A DNA stretch of 64,000 nucleotides, from contig CAZOVG010000005.1 in NCBI GenBank assembly GCA_964583335.1, positions 1 to 64,000 on the forward strand, given 5' to 3'. The notes below the pieces were generated by a model. That model did no database searches and was not told the origin of the DNA. It saw only the letters and a list, made by a program, of their open reading frames with translations. Every line of letters starts with the position of its first letter. Position 1 is the first letter of the stretch. The translations under genes and the position numbers were made by a program. This document shows positions 33,397 through 42,071 of this stretch, piece after piece. This stretch comes from JAGNKE01 sp964583335. Lineage in GTDB: Bacteria > Pseudomonadota > Alphaproteobacteria > Micavibrionales > Micavibrionaceae.

Positions 33397-34080
33397 TTAG
33401 ATCTCGCCGTAGCGCAGGAGCATGTTGCCGTGGTTGCGCATCCAGTACTGGCCTTCGAAGCCGTCCTTGGAGAGGCGGCGGCAGAGACGCCAGAATTCTT
33501 CGCCGTGGTTCAGGTGGACGAGGTGCGCGACTTCATGTGCGACAACGTAGTCCATAGCGACTTCGGGGGCGAAAATCAGCCGCCATGAGTATGAAATGTT
33601 GCCGTCTTCGGAACAGCTTCCCCAACGGCTTTTGGTTTCGCGGACACCGACCGTCACGTTCTCCACCCCGATTCGGCGGATCTTCTTTTTGGTCATTTCG
33701 GTCAGGGTGTCCTTCGCCAGCTGCTTCAAGAAGCGGCGAATACGCACGGACGGGTCGATCTGGTTGGTCCGAACCTGTAAGACCGTCTTTAAAAGATGGA
33801 TTTCGGTTCCCTTGAACTTTTCATCATAAGTCACTGAAATTCTGCGCTTTTGTCCAAATATAGGGATGATGGTTCCGTCTTCGAATGGAACGCTCGGCGG
33901 CAGGGCGGCGAGGGTCTCTTTCACCCACTTTTCGTGGGTTTTTGCGAACTTGAGGGCACTGTCCAGCTTCATGTGCGGCGGGATCACCAAATTCATGACC
34001 CCTTCCTTGGCGTCAAGGCGCAGAGCGACGCGACGCGCGTTCTTACTCCGTTTGACTGTCACAAGCCGTTCGATTGCCAT
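33397..34080 (-). CDS. YgjP-like/SprT-type zinc metalloprotease (DUF45)
   Basis: 227 aa. The catalytic helix HEVAHLVHLNHGEEFW supplies HExxH plus the third histidine; upstream ETKSRWGSCSEDGNISYSWRL (part TKSRWGSCS) is the signature that defines the YgjP/DUF45 family. The N-terminal half is the usual beta-rich region (ARRVALRLDAKEGVMNLVIP). I start at ATG 34080, preceded by AAGGA, rather than at an upstream GTG at 34161 that adds 27 unusual residues. It follows phaZ on the same strand. Confidence 0.9.
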   Translation of the reverse strand: MAIERLVTVKRSKNARRVALRLDAKEGVMNLVIPPHMKLDSALKFAKTHEKWVKETLAALPPSVPFEDGTIIPIFGQKRRISVTYDEKFKGTEIHLLKTVLQVRTNQIDPSVRIRRFLKQLAKDTLTEMTKKKIRRIGVENVTVGVRETKSRWGSCSEDGNISYSWRLIFAPEVAMDYVVAHEVAHLVHLNHGEEFWRLCRRLSKDGFEGQYWMRNHGNMLLRYGEI

Positions 34081-34167
34081 AATATCCTTTTTCCACAGAC
34101 GGTTAAGGTCATTCCATACCCACCAAATTCTGTCGCCATTTCGTTCAAGGAGCGTCTTCACTGTAGA

Positions 34168-35592
34168 CTAATTATTTTCTTTTTCAAGATGCCATCCGGC
34201 AGCTTTTTGTTGAATCTGCGCTTCCTTGTAATTCTGCGGCTGGTTTTCTTTTATCCAGCGCCGGATTGCCGCGATTCCGTGCTTTTCTCTGTTGTACTGT
34301 TCCGCCGTCGCATCCGGGCGAATGGCCAGGTCGTGATCGGGTACGGGGTCCTTGCCCTCGTCGAAGCGCCGGATGTGGTGGCGTATCCGGGGCATGATAT
34401 CGTCGCGCCAGCGGCGACCGTTAAAAATGCCGTAATGGCCGGTCTTGAGCTGGAAATGATGGAATTGCTTGCGTTGGGCGAGGGAGTAGCAGAGTTCGTG
34501 CGCCGCCGTGGTCTGCCCCCGGGCCGAGATGTCGTCGAGTTCGCCCTCGATGGTCAGGAGGGCTGTATGTTCGATATCCTGCGGCCTCACGTCGAGCAGA
34601 TGATCGGTGTAGGGATCGCGCCATTTCATCCGTCCGCGCGGCAGAAGCTGGCGCTGGAACACGGTTTCAATGGTCTGGAGATAGAATTCTGCGGGAATAT
34701 CCATGACCGAGAGGTATTCGTTATAAAAATTACGGTGTTGTTCGGCCGATTCGCCGTCGCCCATGACGAGGTGGTGGTAAAATTTCATGTAGGAGCCGAC
34801 GTGGCGGTCGAGGTTCATCGACATGAAGCCGCCGAGTTGAAGAAATCCCGGGTAAACCTTGCGGAACGCGCCGGGATAGTAGAAGGGCACGTCGTGGATC
34901 ACGGTGTTTTCAAACCAGCGCAGGGGACGGTTTTCGGCCAGTTCGGTTACGGTGGTCTTGGAGACGCGGGTATCGACCGGGCCGCCCATAAGGGTCATGG
35001 TCAAAGGCTGATTGGGGTCTTTTTCTGTCGCCATTAGCGACACCGCCGCCAATACCGGCACGGCGGGCTGGCAGACCGCAATAACATGCACGTCCGGCCC
35101 TAAAAGGCTCATGAATTCCCGGAGATACGTGATGTAGTCGTCCAGATTGAAGCGTCCGGCCTTACCGGGGACCTGCCGGGCATCTTCCCAGTCGGTGATG
35201 TACATATCGTGGTGGGGCAACAGGGCCTCCACCGTGCCGCGCAGGAGGGTTGCGAAATGGCCCGACATAGGGGCTACCAGAAGGACCTTGGGGTCGTTCC
35301 GTTTGATTTTTCTTTTGAAATTCACCAATGAACAGAATGGTTTACGGGCGATTATTTTTTCCGTCACCTCAACTTTTTTGCCGGCGATTTCGGTTTCATG
35401 CAGGCCGAATTCCGGGCGCCCGAAGCGTTTGGTCACGCGCTCGATCATCTCGGCCGAAGCGCCCACCGTCCGTCCAAATTGCGTGTAGGACAGGGGGTTA
35501 AAGGGGTTGCGGACGAGGGTGCGAGTCAGCTCCGCCTGTAATCTTAAAGGCGTTAGCAGCGCGTGCTGCATTTCGTACAAATGATAAAGCAT
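34168..35592 (-). CDS. phaZ: Intracellular polyhydroxyalkanoate (PHB) depolymerase
   Basis: 474-aa alpha/beta hydrolase of the intracellular PHB depolymerase family, which mobilises storage granules in the cytoplasm. The family-specific nucleophile is cysteine: VHVIAVCQPAVPVLAAV with Cys174, as in the Ralstonia PhaZ. Other landmarks are MLYHLYEMQHALLTPLR at the start, VAPMSGHFATLLRGTVE, MYITDWEDAR, MGGPVDTR and GHYGIFNGRRWR near the catalytic histidine. Length is normal. No synthase or phasin is in view. It is divergent from the CobD-like gene. Confidence 0.94.
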   Translation of the reverse strand: MLYHLYEMQHALLTPLRLQAELTRTLVRNPFNPLSYTQFGRTVGASAEMIERVTKRFGRPEFGLHETEIAGKKVEVTEKIIARKPFCSLVNFKRKIKRNDPKVLLVAPMSGHFATLLRGTVEALLPHHDMYITDWEDARQVPGKAGRFNLDDYITYLREFMSLLGPDVHVIAVCQPAVPVLAAVSLMATEKDPNQPLTMTLMGGPVDTRVSKTTVTELAENRPLRWFENTVIHDVPFYYPGAFRKVYPGFLQLGGFMSMNLDRHVGSYMKFYHHLVMGDGESAEQHRNFYNEYLSVMDIPAEFYLQTIETVFQRQLLPRGRMKWRDPYTDHLLDVRPQDIEHTALLTIEGELDDISARGQTTAAHELCYSLAQRKQFHHFQLKTGHYGIFNGRRWRDDIMPRIRHHIRRFDEGKDPVPDHDLAIRPDATAEQYNREKHGIAAIRRWIKENQPQNYKEAQIQQKAAGWHLEKENN

Positions 35593-35693
35593 AGAGTCCC
35601 TCTTTCACGGTCTGGGAATCGGCTGTAGAATACTTATAAGAATACTCGGAAAACAAAGGTCAGAGCCACTTTCCCACACATAACCAGTATACT

Positions 35694-36728
35694 ATGAACG
35701 AATATTTAATACAACTCAATGCTCTGTTTATCGTTCCGGAACGCATTCCGGTTGTGATGATTGCCGTGCTTATTACTATGGTTGCGGGGATGATTACGGG
35801 GCCTTTGCGAGGCAACGCGTACCCGTTTTTATGGATTTTTTTCGACCTGATCTGGGGCCGCGCGGGGGACAGGCTGAACAAGCCGGGGCGACCGTACGGG
35901 GATCTTGTTTTTCGCGGGTTTCTGTTTGCCGCCTTCGGGATCGCGTTCGCGTTCATCCTTGGGCGCGGAATCGCGGATATGGCGGCGGAATTTCCGAGCG
36001 GCGGCGCGACGGAGATCGCGTTGGTCACGCTGGCGCTGACTTCGGGGTCGGTGTGGTTCGTTCTTTTGCGGCTTTATTTTGCCATGGAAAAGGACGGCAG
36101 CACGCAGGGGGCGTTTTACGGCCTCTCGCGGTCCACGCGGTTCAACCTTACGAGCACCGACGATTTCGGGATCGTGCGCGCAGGCGTTGGGTTTGCTGGC
36201 GTTTCGTTCGATAAGGGGCTGGTGGCGCCGGCGTTCTGGTATCTGGTCGGGGGCTTGCCGATTTTGGCGGTTTACAGTCTGCTCAGCGCGTTCGCGTGGC
36301 GGTTCGGGCAGTGCGGGCATACGCAGGGGTTCGGCAGCGTCGCGCTGGCGCTTGAAAAGCTGATGGGGTTCGTGCCCGCGCTGCTTTCGGGGTTTTTGCT
36401 GGCCGCCGCCGCCGCGATGACGCCCACGGCGCGTTTGAGCAAGATCCTGCCCGCGTGGTGGGCCGTGAAGCATAAGGCGACCTATGCGCAGGGCGGGCCT
36501 GCGATGACGGCGCTGGCGTGGCCGCTGGAGGTCATGATCGGCGGGCCGGTGCAGGATTTCGCCGGGACCACGCTGCCCAACGGTTGGGTGGGGCCGGAGG
36601 GGGCGACCGCGCGGCTGGACCATAAGCACCTGCGGCGGGCGATTTACGTGCATTTCATGGGGTGTCTGCTGTTTCTGGCTACGCTGGGCGGGGCTTATAT
36701 CGCCTCAGGGCGGTTGTTCGGCCTGTGA
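35694..36728 (+). CDS. CobD/CbiB-like cobalamin biosynthesis membrane protein
   Basis: 344 aa, polytopic: hydrophobic segments near residues 20-35, 70-90, 105-125, 180-200 and 225-245, plus a C-terminal one. The late stretch MTALAWPLEVMIGGPVQDFAG and ARLDHKHLRRAIYVHFMG fits the CobD/CbiB family, which attaches aminopropanol (or its phosphate) to adenosylcobyric acid. No other cobalamin gene is in the window, so the protein may be a salvage-pathway member or a divergent relative with another role. The assignment rests on the C-terminal half. Confidence 0.6.
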   Translation: MNEYLIQLNALFIVPERIPVVMIAVLITMVAGMITGPLRGNAYPFLWIFFDLIWGRAGDRLNKPGRPYGDLVFRGFLFAAFGIAFAFILGRGIADMAAEFPSGGATEIALVTLALTSGSVWFVLLRLYFAMEKDGSTQGAFYGLSRSTRFNLTSTDDFGIVRAGVGFAGVSFDKGLVAPAFWYLVGGLPILAVYSLLSAFAWRFGQCGHTQGFGSVALALEKLMGFVPALLSGFLLAAAAAMTPTARLSKILPAWWAVKHKATYAQGGPAMTALAWPLEVMIGGPVQDFAGTTLPNGWVGPEGATARLDHKHLRRAIYVHFMGCLLFLATLGGAYIASGRLFGL

Positions 36729-36756
36729 TTTTCGCGTTTTTTTCTGTATCCGATGC

Positions 36757-36786
36757 TTGACTTTTGCGGGCAAGATCGACTATTTA
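36757..36786 (+). promoter_or_regulatory. Sigma-70-type promoter of rpmB
   Basis: TTGACT at 36757-36762 and TATTTA at 36781-36786 with an 18-base spacer, 46 bases before the rpmB start. AAGGA lies ten bases before the ATG. Confidence 0.7.
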
Positions 36787-36832
36787 TTGCCACCTGAACG
36801 AGATCAGACAAGAAATTATAAGGATTTAGGCT

Positions 36833-37126
36833 ATGAGCCGTCGTTGCATTATTACCGGAAGAGGCGCTTTGACAGGAAACAAGGTTTCCCACGCCCAGAA
36901 CAAAACCAAGCGCCGTTTTCTCCCGAACATTCAGGAAACGAGCATCTATAGCGAGGCGCTGAGCCGTTGGGTCAAGCTGCGGGTGAGCACGCGCGGGCTA
37001 CGCACGGTCGAGCATATGGGCGGGCTTGATGCCTACCTGACGCAGACTGCGAAAACCAAGCTGAGCCCCGAGCTGCGCCCTCTGAAGGCCGAGCTTGAGA
37101 AAGTTCTTGCGGGCAAGACCGCTTAA
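36833..37126 (+). CDS. rpmB: 50S ribosomal protein L28
   Basis: 97-aa L28. It starts MSRRCIITGRGALTGNKVSHA, then NKTKRRFLPNIQ and VSTRGLRTVEHMGGLDAYL, all conserved in alphaproteobacterial L28, which has a longer C-terminus than the E. coli protein. It lacks the four-cysteine zinc type. It is a single-gene unit with its own promoter (36757) and a strong hairpin terminator (37155). Confidence 0.98.
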   Translation: MSRRCIITGRGALTGNKVSHAQNKTKRRFLPNIQETSIYSEALSRWVKLRVSTRGLRTVEHMGGLDAYLTQTAKTKLSPELRPLKAELEKVLAGKTA

Positions 37127-37154
37127 TCCCGTTACGGGTTTAATATTTTGCACG

Positions 37155-37178
37155 AACCCGCCTTGCGGCGGGTTTTTG
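37155..37178 (+). terminator. Rho-independent terminator of rpmB
   Basis: An 8-bp stem AACCCGCC / GGCGGGTT with TTGC loop, followed by a T-run (TTTTTG), 28 bases after the rpmB stop. Confidence 0.9.
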
Positions 37179-37204
37179 TTTGAGAGCGTCAGTAAGGGCA
37201 AGCG

Positions 37205-38389
37205 ATGATCGACTACCCCGGTTTCGATTTTGAGATTACCGCACGCGACGCCAAGTCGGGCGCACGGACGGGCCGTCTGACCACGCCGCACGGGACGATC
37301 GAGACGCCGAATTATATTTTCTGCGGCACCAAGGCCACGGTCAAAAATCTTTCTCCCGCGCAGCTGCATGAAGCGCGCACGGATATCATTCTTTCCAACA
37401 CGTATCATCTGATGCTTCAGCCCGGCGCGGACCTCGTCGAAAAGATGGGCGGACTTCATAAATTCATGAACTGGGACGGGCCGCTTTTGACGGATAGCGG
37501 CGGGTTCCAGGTGTTTTCGCTGGGCGAGGGCACGATGGCCAACGAGATCAAGGGGCGCAGCGGCAAGGGGCACGACAACCGCAACCTGCTTGAAATCACG
37601 GAGCAGGGGTGTGTTTTCCGATCCTATCTCGATGGGCGGACCATCAACCTGACGCCCGAGGGGGCGATGGATATCCAACGCAAGCTGGGGGCGGATTTGC
37701 TCATGCAGTTTGACGAGTGCACGCCCTATCACGTGGATAAGGATTATACCGCGCGGTCGATGGAGATGAGTCTGCGTTGGGGCGACCGGTGCCTCGCGCA
37801 TTTCGCCAAGAGCCATGACGGGCGGCAGGCGGTCTATGGGATCGTGCAAGGCGGTGTTTACAAGGATTTGCGGCGGTACAGCGCCGACTACACGGCGGAC
37901 CGCCCGTTTTTCGGGACGGCGATCGGCGGGTGCCTCGGCGGGACGGAGGAAGAAATGGCCGACGTGGTTCAGGGCAGCGTTCCGTTCATTCACCCCACGC
38001 GGCCCGTGCATTTCCTTGGGATCGGGCGTATCCGGGACGTGTTCAAGTTCGTGCGGATGGGAATCGACACGTTCGATTGCGTGATTCCCACGCGGCTGGC
38101 GCGGCACGGCACGGTCTTCATGCGCGGCGTCAAGGGCGAGACAATCAACCTCAAGAACGCGCAATACAGGGACGATCCCGCGCCGCTGGACGAAACTCTG
38201 GGGCTGGCCTCCTCGGCCACGTTTTCCAAGGCGTATATCCACCATTTGCTCAAGGCCAACGAGAATCTGGCCTCCCAGATTCTGGCGCAGCATAACGTCG
38301 CGACCATCAACCGCCTTATGCGGGAGGTGCGCGAGGCCATACCAAAGGGTGGGCTGGACGCGCTTGAAAAAGTCTGGCTAGGCCTGTAA
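37205..38389 (+). CDS. tgt: Queuine tRNA-ribosyltransferase, lacking the zinc cysteines
   Basis: 394-aa TIM-barrel enzyme that swaps guanine 34 for preQ1 in tRNAs with GUN anticodons. The barrel is intact: TDSGGFQVFSLG (general acid), LMQFDECTPYHVD, GTAIGG and the nucleophile Asp in GIDTFDCVIPTR. The zinc site is not: the canonical CxCxxC before the YLHHL helix is replaced, with no length change, by Leu332-x-Leu334-x2-Ser337 (PLDETLGLASSATFSKAYIHH). The downstream histidine (AQHN) remains. Either the fold is stable without zinc, or the enzyme has another role or substrate. Confidence 0.93.
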   Translation: MIDYPGFDFEITARDAKSGARTGRLTTPHGTIETPNYIFCGTKATVKNLSPAQLHEARTDIILSNTYHLMLQPGADLVEKMGGLHKFMNWDGPLLTDSGGFQVFSLGEGTMANEIKGRSGKGHDNRNLLEITEQGCVFRSYLDGRTINLTPEGAMDIQRKLGADLLMQFDECTPYHVDKDYTARSMEMSLRWGDRCLAHFAKSHDGRQAVYGIVQGGVYKDLRRYSADYTADRPFFGTAIGGCLGGTEEEMADVVQGSVPFIHPTRPVHFLGIGRIRDVFKFVRMGIDTFDCVIPTRLARHGTVFMRGVKGETINLKNAQYRDDPAPLDETLGLASSATFSKAYIHHLLKANENLASQILAQHNVATINRLMREVREAIPKGGLDALEKVWLGL

Positions 38390-38513
38390 TTCCGCCATTT
38401 TTGACGCTCTTGATCTTCCGGTTCGCAAGGGGCTAAAATTTAACTTAATTTAAGTGTTTTTTCTTTATAGTTATACTTGGTTTGAAGGTATTACTTTTTC
38501 AGAAGTTTGCATA

Positions 38514-39425
38514 ATGTCTAGGGAACAGAGCCAAGAACAGCGCTGGAGGTCCTTGCTTCCGGTTATCGGCGACCACTCGGAGTGGTTCGACGCGCTGGTG
38601 CAGAATCTTTTTTATCCGGAAATGCACGGGAAGCTGCTGGGTGTCGAGAAGCCCGCGTCGTTCGCCGAATGGGTGAAGGGCACACGGCAGGACGGGATCG
38701 TGCAGGAGGAGCTGCTGGAAAAGCTGGCGGCCATGCACAAGGATATGATGCGCGCGGCGGACAAGCTGTTGGTCGAGAGCAAAGAGGTGAAGGTCAAGCC
38801 GGAGTTCGAGACGTTCCAGACTTTTCTCAATATCTATGAAGAATTTTCGCAGAGGCTGCGGCGTCTGGAGCGCGACTTCCTGCTGGATGGAACGGGTTAC
38901 GATCCGTTCACGGGGCTGCGCAGCCCGAAGGTGCTCTTTCAGGACGTTGAGCGCGAGTTGCATAGGCTGTCGCGCCGGGGCAAGCATTTCTGTATCGCGT
39001 TCGCGCGGATCGACGGGGCGGAAGGGCTTGATACGAATTATTCCGAGCCGGAGCGTCAGGCCTATATCAAGATGGTCGCGGACCTTATCAAGCTCAGCGT
39101 ACGGTCGTTCGACGATGCGTATTACATGGGGCAGTACGAATATGTGCTTTGTCTCAAGCAGGCGGACATGGCGGGTGGCGTTTCGGCGCTCGAGCGTCTG
39201 CGCAAGGAGCTTGAGCGTCAGAATATCCTGATCGACACGGGCGGCAAGCAAGTGCCGCTGAGCATGTCGTGCTGTATCGCGCAGCCGGTTCAGGGCGACG
39301 ATATCCGGGAGCTTTTGAAAAATCTGAAGAACGATCTGTATTCTTCCAATCGTGAGCCGGACTCGGTTCTGGAGTATTACGAACTCAGCCCCTTGCAGCG
39401 ATACGTGCAAGAGACGACTCAATAG
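38514..39425 (+). CDS. Degenerate GGDEF-domain protein
   Basis: 303 aa. The N-terminal part (1-125) is helical (DALVQNLFYPEMHGKLLG) without a known domain. The C-terminal 160 residues have the diguanylate cyclase fold, entering with DPFTGLRSPKVLFQDVERE. The active-site loop that should read GGDEF is GQYEY at 206-210, so catalysis is unlikely; a regulatory or c-di-GMP/GTP-sensing role is inferred. ATG 38514 is used; an in-frame upstream start adds 20 poorly supported residues. It is followed after 31 bases by a PAS histidine kinase, probably its partner. Confidence 0.8.
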   Translation: MSREQSQEQRWRSLLPVIGDHSEWFDALVQNLFYPEMHGKLLGVEKPASFAEWVKGTRQDGIVQEELLEKLAAMHKDMMRAADKLLVESKEVKVKPEFETFQTFLNIYEEFSQRLRRLERDFLLDGTGYDPFTGLRSPKVLFQDVERELHRLSRRGKHFCIAFARIDGAEGLDTNYSEPERQAYIKMVADLIKLSVRSFDDAYYMGQYEYVLCLKQADMAGGVSALERLRKELERQNILIDTGGKQVPLSMSCCIAQPVQGDDIRELLKNLKNDLYSSNREPDSVLEYYELSPLQRYVQETTQ

Positions 39426-39456
39426 TGATAGTCAGCGCGCCGAAAGACGCCCCATT

Positions 39457-41037
39457 ATGACCAACGAAATCAAGGGCGATCCATCTATCCCTGATTACCA
39501 GTCTATGTTCATGAATATGGCCTTGCCCCGGCTGGTCGTCAAACCGGGGGAAAACGGCACGTATCGCGTTCTGATGGCGAACGCGCTGGCGCAGCGGTAT
39601 TTCGAGCGAACGGAGGAGCAGCTTGTGGGGCGCGAAATCCGTGAATTTTTGGATGACGAGAGCGCCCGGCATTTTTTGCAATCTTTTGCGGTCTGCATGT
39701 CTCGCCGTAAGACGGTCAGCATCCAAAGTCTGCCGACTATTCCGGGGGGGCTGCGGGTTTACGGATTCTGGATTAATCCGATACTGGACGAGCGTGGCGA
39801 GGTGACCACGCTGGATCTTCTGGGGCAGATCGACGTGAAGGACCAGTCCATCCTGCAACGTGAGCGCGACGACGCGATTTCCTTGCTGGCGTCCATTTTC
39901 GAGGTCAGCGAGGTGGGAATTATCGTGACCGACCATACGGGCGTGATCGTGCGGGTTAACGACAGTTTCGTTCGGACTTACGGGTGGACGCGGGACGAAC
40001 TGGTCAATGTCGATTTTACCGAGCTGGTTACGCATGACGAGCGAGAGCGGGCGCGCATCAACCACAAGAAATACATCAGCGTGGGTGTGCGCAGCTCCGG
40101 CGAGATCAAGATGATCCGAAAAGACGGGAGCATCGCGAATGTGTTGTTCACCTCCGCGACGCTTGAGCTTTCGCAGAACCGGAAGTTTCTTGTCACCACG
40201 TTTATGGATATCACGCTACGCAAGCAGATGGAGCAGTCCTTGCGGTATGCCAAGGAGCAGGCGGATGCGGCCAACCGGGCGAAATCGGCGTTTCTTGCCA
40301 ACATGAGTCATGAGCTTCGTACGCCGCTTAACGCCATCATCGGGTTTTCGGAAATGATGATGAAGGAGACTTATGGGCCGCTGGGCAGCGTGAAATACCT
40401 GGAGTATATGGGCGACGTGCATTTGAGCGCCGAGCATCTGCTTGAGATCATCAACGAGGTTCTCGATATGTCCAAGATCGAGGCGGGGCGTCTTGAGCTC
40501 ATCGAGGAGCGAGTCGATTTACGCGATCTGATCGGGGCGGTCGTTCGGATGATGGCATCGCGGATTTTCTCCGGCAAGATGGAAATCAAGACAGAGCTGG
40601 ACCCCGAGCTTCCCAAAATGTGGGCGGACCACCGTTTGATGCGCCAGGTTCTGATCAATCTTCTGACGAATGCCATAAAGTTCTCACCTGATGGCGGGGA
40701 TATTCTGGTTCTTGCAAATGTTGCCGAGGACGGGTTTTTGAAGATCGTTATCACCGACCACGGGATCGGGATCGAAAAGGAGAATATAAAGCGTGCGCTT
40801 GAGCCGTTCGGTCAGGTGAGCGAGCGGCCGGAGAAGCGCGAATTGCGATCGCAGGGGACGGGGCTGGGGCTGCCTTTGGCGAAGGCGATGGTCGAGTTGC
40901 ATGATGGAATTTTATCGATCGAGTCGGAGCCGGGCGCAGGAACATCCGTTACGCTTGCTTTTCCGGGTTACCGTATGATTACCGAGGGCGAAGACAGCGA
41001 AGCACCGGCAGCCTTCAGGGGCCAGCGCGCGCATTAG
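39457..41037 (+). CDS. PAS-domain sensor histidine kinase
   Basis: 526 aa, no membrane segment. Two PAS domains: about 15-130 (RVLMANALAQRYFERTEEQLVG) and about 145-265 (VGIIVTDHTGVIVRVNDSFVR, with TFMDITLRKQMEQ closing). The HisKA box is FLANMSHELRTPLNAIIGF with His285; the ATPase has N-box NLLTNAIKFSPDGG, G1 ITDHGIGI and G2 QGTGLGLPLAKAMVELH. The kinase core resembles DivJ/PleC-type kinases of alphaproteobacteria. No response regulator is adjacent; it lies directly after the degenerate GGDEF gene, with which it probably forms one operon. Confidence 0.93.
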   Translation: MTNEIKGDPSIPDYQSMFMNMALPRLVVKPGENGTYRVLMANALAQRYFERTEEQLVGREIREFLDDESARHFLQSFAVCMSRRKTVSIQSLPTIPGGLRVYGFWINPILDERGEVTTLDLLGQIDVKDQSILQRERDDAISLLASIFEVSEVGIIVTDHTGVIVRVNDSFVRTYGWTRDELVNVDFTELVTHDERERARINHKKYISVGVRSSGEIKMIRKDGSIANVLFTSATLELSQNRKFLVTTFMDITLRKQMEQSLRYAKEQADAANRAKSAFLANMSHELRTPLNAIIGFSEMMMKETYGPLGSVKYLEYMGDVHLSAEHLLEIINEVLDMSKIEAGRLELIEERVDLRDLIGAVVRMMASRIFSGKMEIKTELDPELPKMWADHRLMRQVLINLLTNAIKFSPDGGDILVLANVAEDGFLKIVITDHGIGIEKENIKRALEPFGQVSERPEKRELRSQGTGLGLPLAKAMVELHDGILSIESEPGAGTSVTLAFPGYRMITEGEDSEAPAAFRGQRAH

Positions 41038-41046
41038 ATGCGCCCC

Positions 41047-41160
41047 CTAGAGCAACGATTTTTGATTTTTCCGCAGCGTCTGTGAACGTGGAAGTACAAA
41101 AATCCAGAACATTATGAAAAGCAGCACGAAGGTAAAGAACACTATTCCTGCGGCGTACAT
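41047..41160 (-). CDS. Very small single-pass membrane protein (37 aa)
   Basis: A minus-strand frame starting at ATG 41160 encodes a nearly all-hydrophobic N-terminal segment (IVFFTFVLLFIMFWIFVL) followed by a basic tail PRSQTLRKNQKSLL, a positive-inside orientation. GGAGAGGGATCGTGCC upstream holds a good ribosome site. It converges on the kinase gene with a nine-base gap. Small proteins of this shape are often subunits or regulators of membrane complexes; the partner is unknown. Confidence 0.55.
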   Translation of the reverse strand: MYAAGIVFFTFVLLFIMFWIFVLPRSQTLRKNQKSLL

Positions 41161-41388
41161 GGCACGATCCCTCTCCACAAGCCCTGATCCTTAAGTATCT
41201 TCTCATAAATGGTTAGGCAAACCCACAGATATGCTTGCTGCAGCGCGGAATCTTCATACGATCTTGTGCAAGGAGCGTTCTTTCCGGCATACTGTGGCCG
41301 GAGATTCCCGAAATTGCTGCTTTGCGGCACAGGTTTTTGTGGAATATGGTAGCCATAGACACGTTTTTTATAAGATGAGGTGACGATC

Positions 41389-41805
41389 ATGTCTGATTTG
41401 GAAGCGCGTTGCACCGAGGCCGGGCTCAAGATGACCGGGCAACGGCGGGCGATTCTGGAGGTTTTGAAAACATCCGGCGACCATCCTTCGGTCGAGGACG
41501 TTTATGACCGGGCCAAGAAGCTGGACTCGTCTATCAGCATCGCGACGGTTTACCGGACGCTGAGCCTTCTGGACGAGTTGAACCTTGTGACCCGGCATGA
41601 ATTTCAGGAGGGTTATTCGCGGTATGAGCTGAACTGGGACCACCATCATCACCTTGTCGATCTTGAGACGGGCGAGGTGATCGAGTTCCAGAACGACGAG
41701 CTTGAGCGTTTGAAAGTCAAAATCGCGAGGGAGTTGGGTTTTGATCTGATCGATCACCGTCTTGAGCTTTACGGTAAGAAGATCAAAAGCAAATCCAAAA
41801 AATAG
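41389..41805 (+). CDS. Fur-family transcriptional regulator
   Basis: 138 aa. Winged helix in the first half (AGLKMTGQRRAILEVL, HPSVEDVYDRAKKLDSSISIATVYRTLSLLDEL with the recognition part ISIATVYRTLSLLDEL), then the metal-site hinge NWDHHHHLVDLETGEVIEF and C-terminal dimerisation. It has only one cysteine, so the structural CxxC zinc sites of Zur-type members are absent; this fits alphaproteobacterial Fur/Mur. ATG 41389 is preferred to an in-frame GTG nine bases upstream because of the AGATGAGGTG site. A GAACCC/GGGTTC hairpin follows the stop. Confidence 0.92.
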   Translation: MSDLEARCTEAGLKMTGQRRAILEVLKTSGDHPSVEDVYDRAKKLDSSISIATVYRTLSLLDELNLVTRHEFQEGYSRYELNWDHHHHLVDLETGEVIEFQNDELERLKVKIARELGFDLIDHRLELYGKKIKSKSKK

Positions 41806-41841
41806 AGAGAACCCTTCATCGGGTTCATACGAGTTATTGCC

Positions 41842-42066
41842 ATGTCCTGTCAGCATATCCATTTCGACGGCGCGCGCGACCCCGAACGCTGTAAATGCCA
41901 GAAGGCGGTTCTGCGTACTTATGATAATTTCATCAAGGCCGGGCGACCGCATCAGGTCGCGCTGGAGGCTGCGGGGATTGTCTATGGTTTTCATCATCCA
42001 GAAGATTCCAAAATGGATGCGTCCCTTACGGTCGAGCGTTGGATTTTTGCAGAGCATTATCATTGA
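41842..42066 (+). CDS. Small conserved-type hypothetical protein
   Basis: 74 aa, starts MSCQHIHFDGARDPERCKCQKAV (Cys and His in the first 20 residues could bind a metal) and ends in LTVERWIFAEHYH. Not recognised. It begins 37 bases after the fur stop and its stop is five bases before the DUF1491 start, so the three probably share a transcript. Confidence 0.65.
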   Translation: MSCQHIHFDGARDPERCKCQKAVLRTYDNFIKAGRPHQVALEAAGIVYGFHHPEDSKMDASLTVERWIFAEHYH

Positions 42067-42071
42067 CGGCC

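Noticed and set aside
33850..35037. 395-aa plus-strand frame
   Set aside because: Antisense to the metalloprotease gene and phaZ; no conserved motifs.
36998..38293. 431-aa minus-strand frame
   Set aside because: Antisense to tgt and rpmB.
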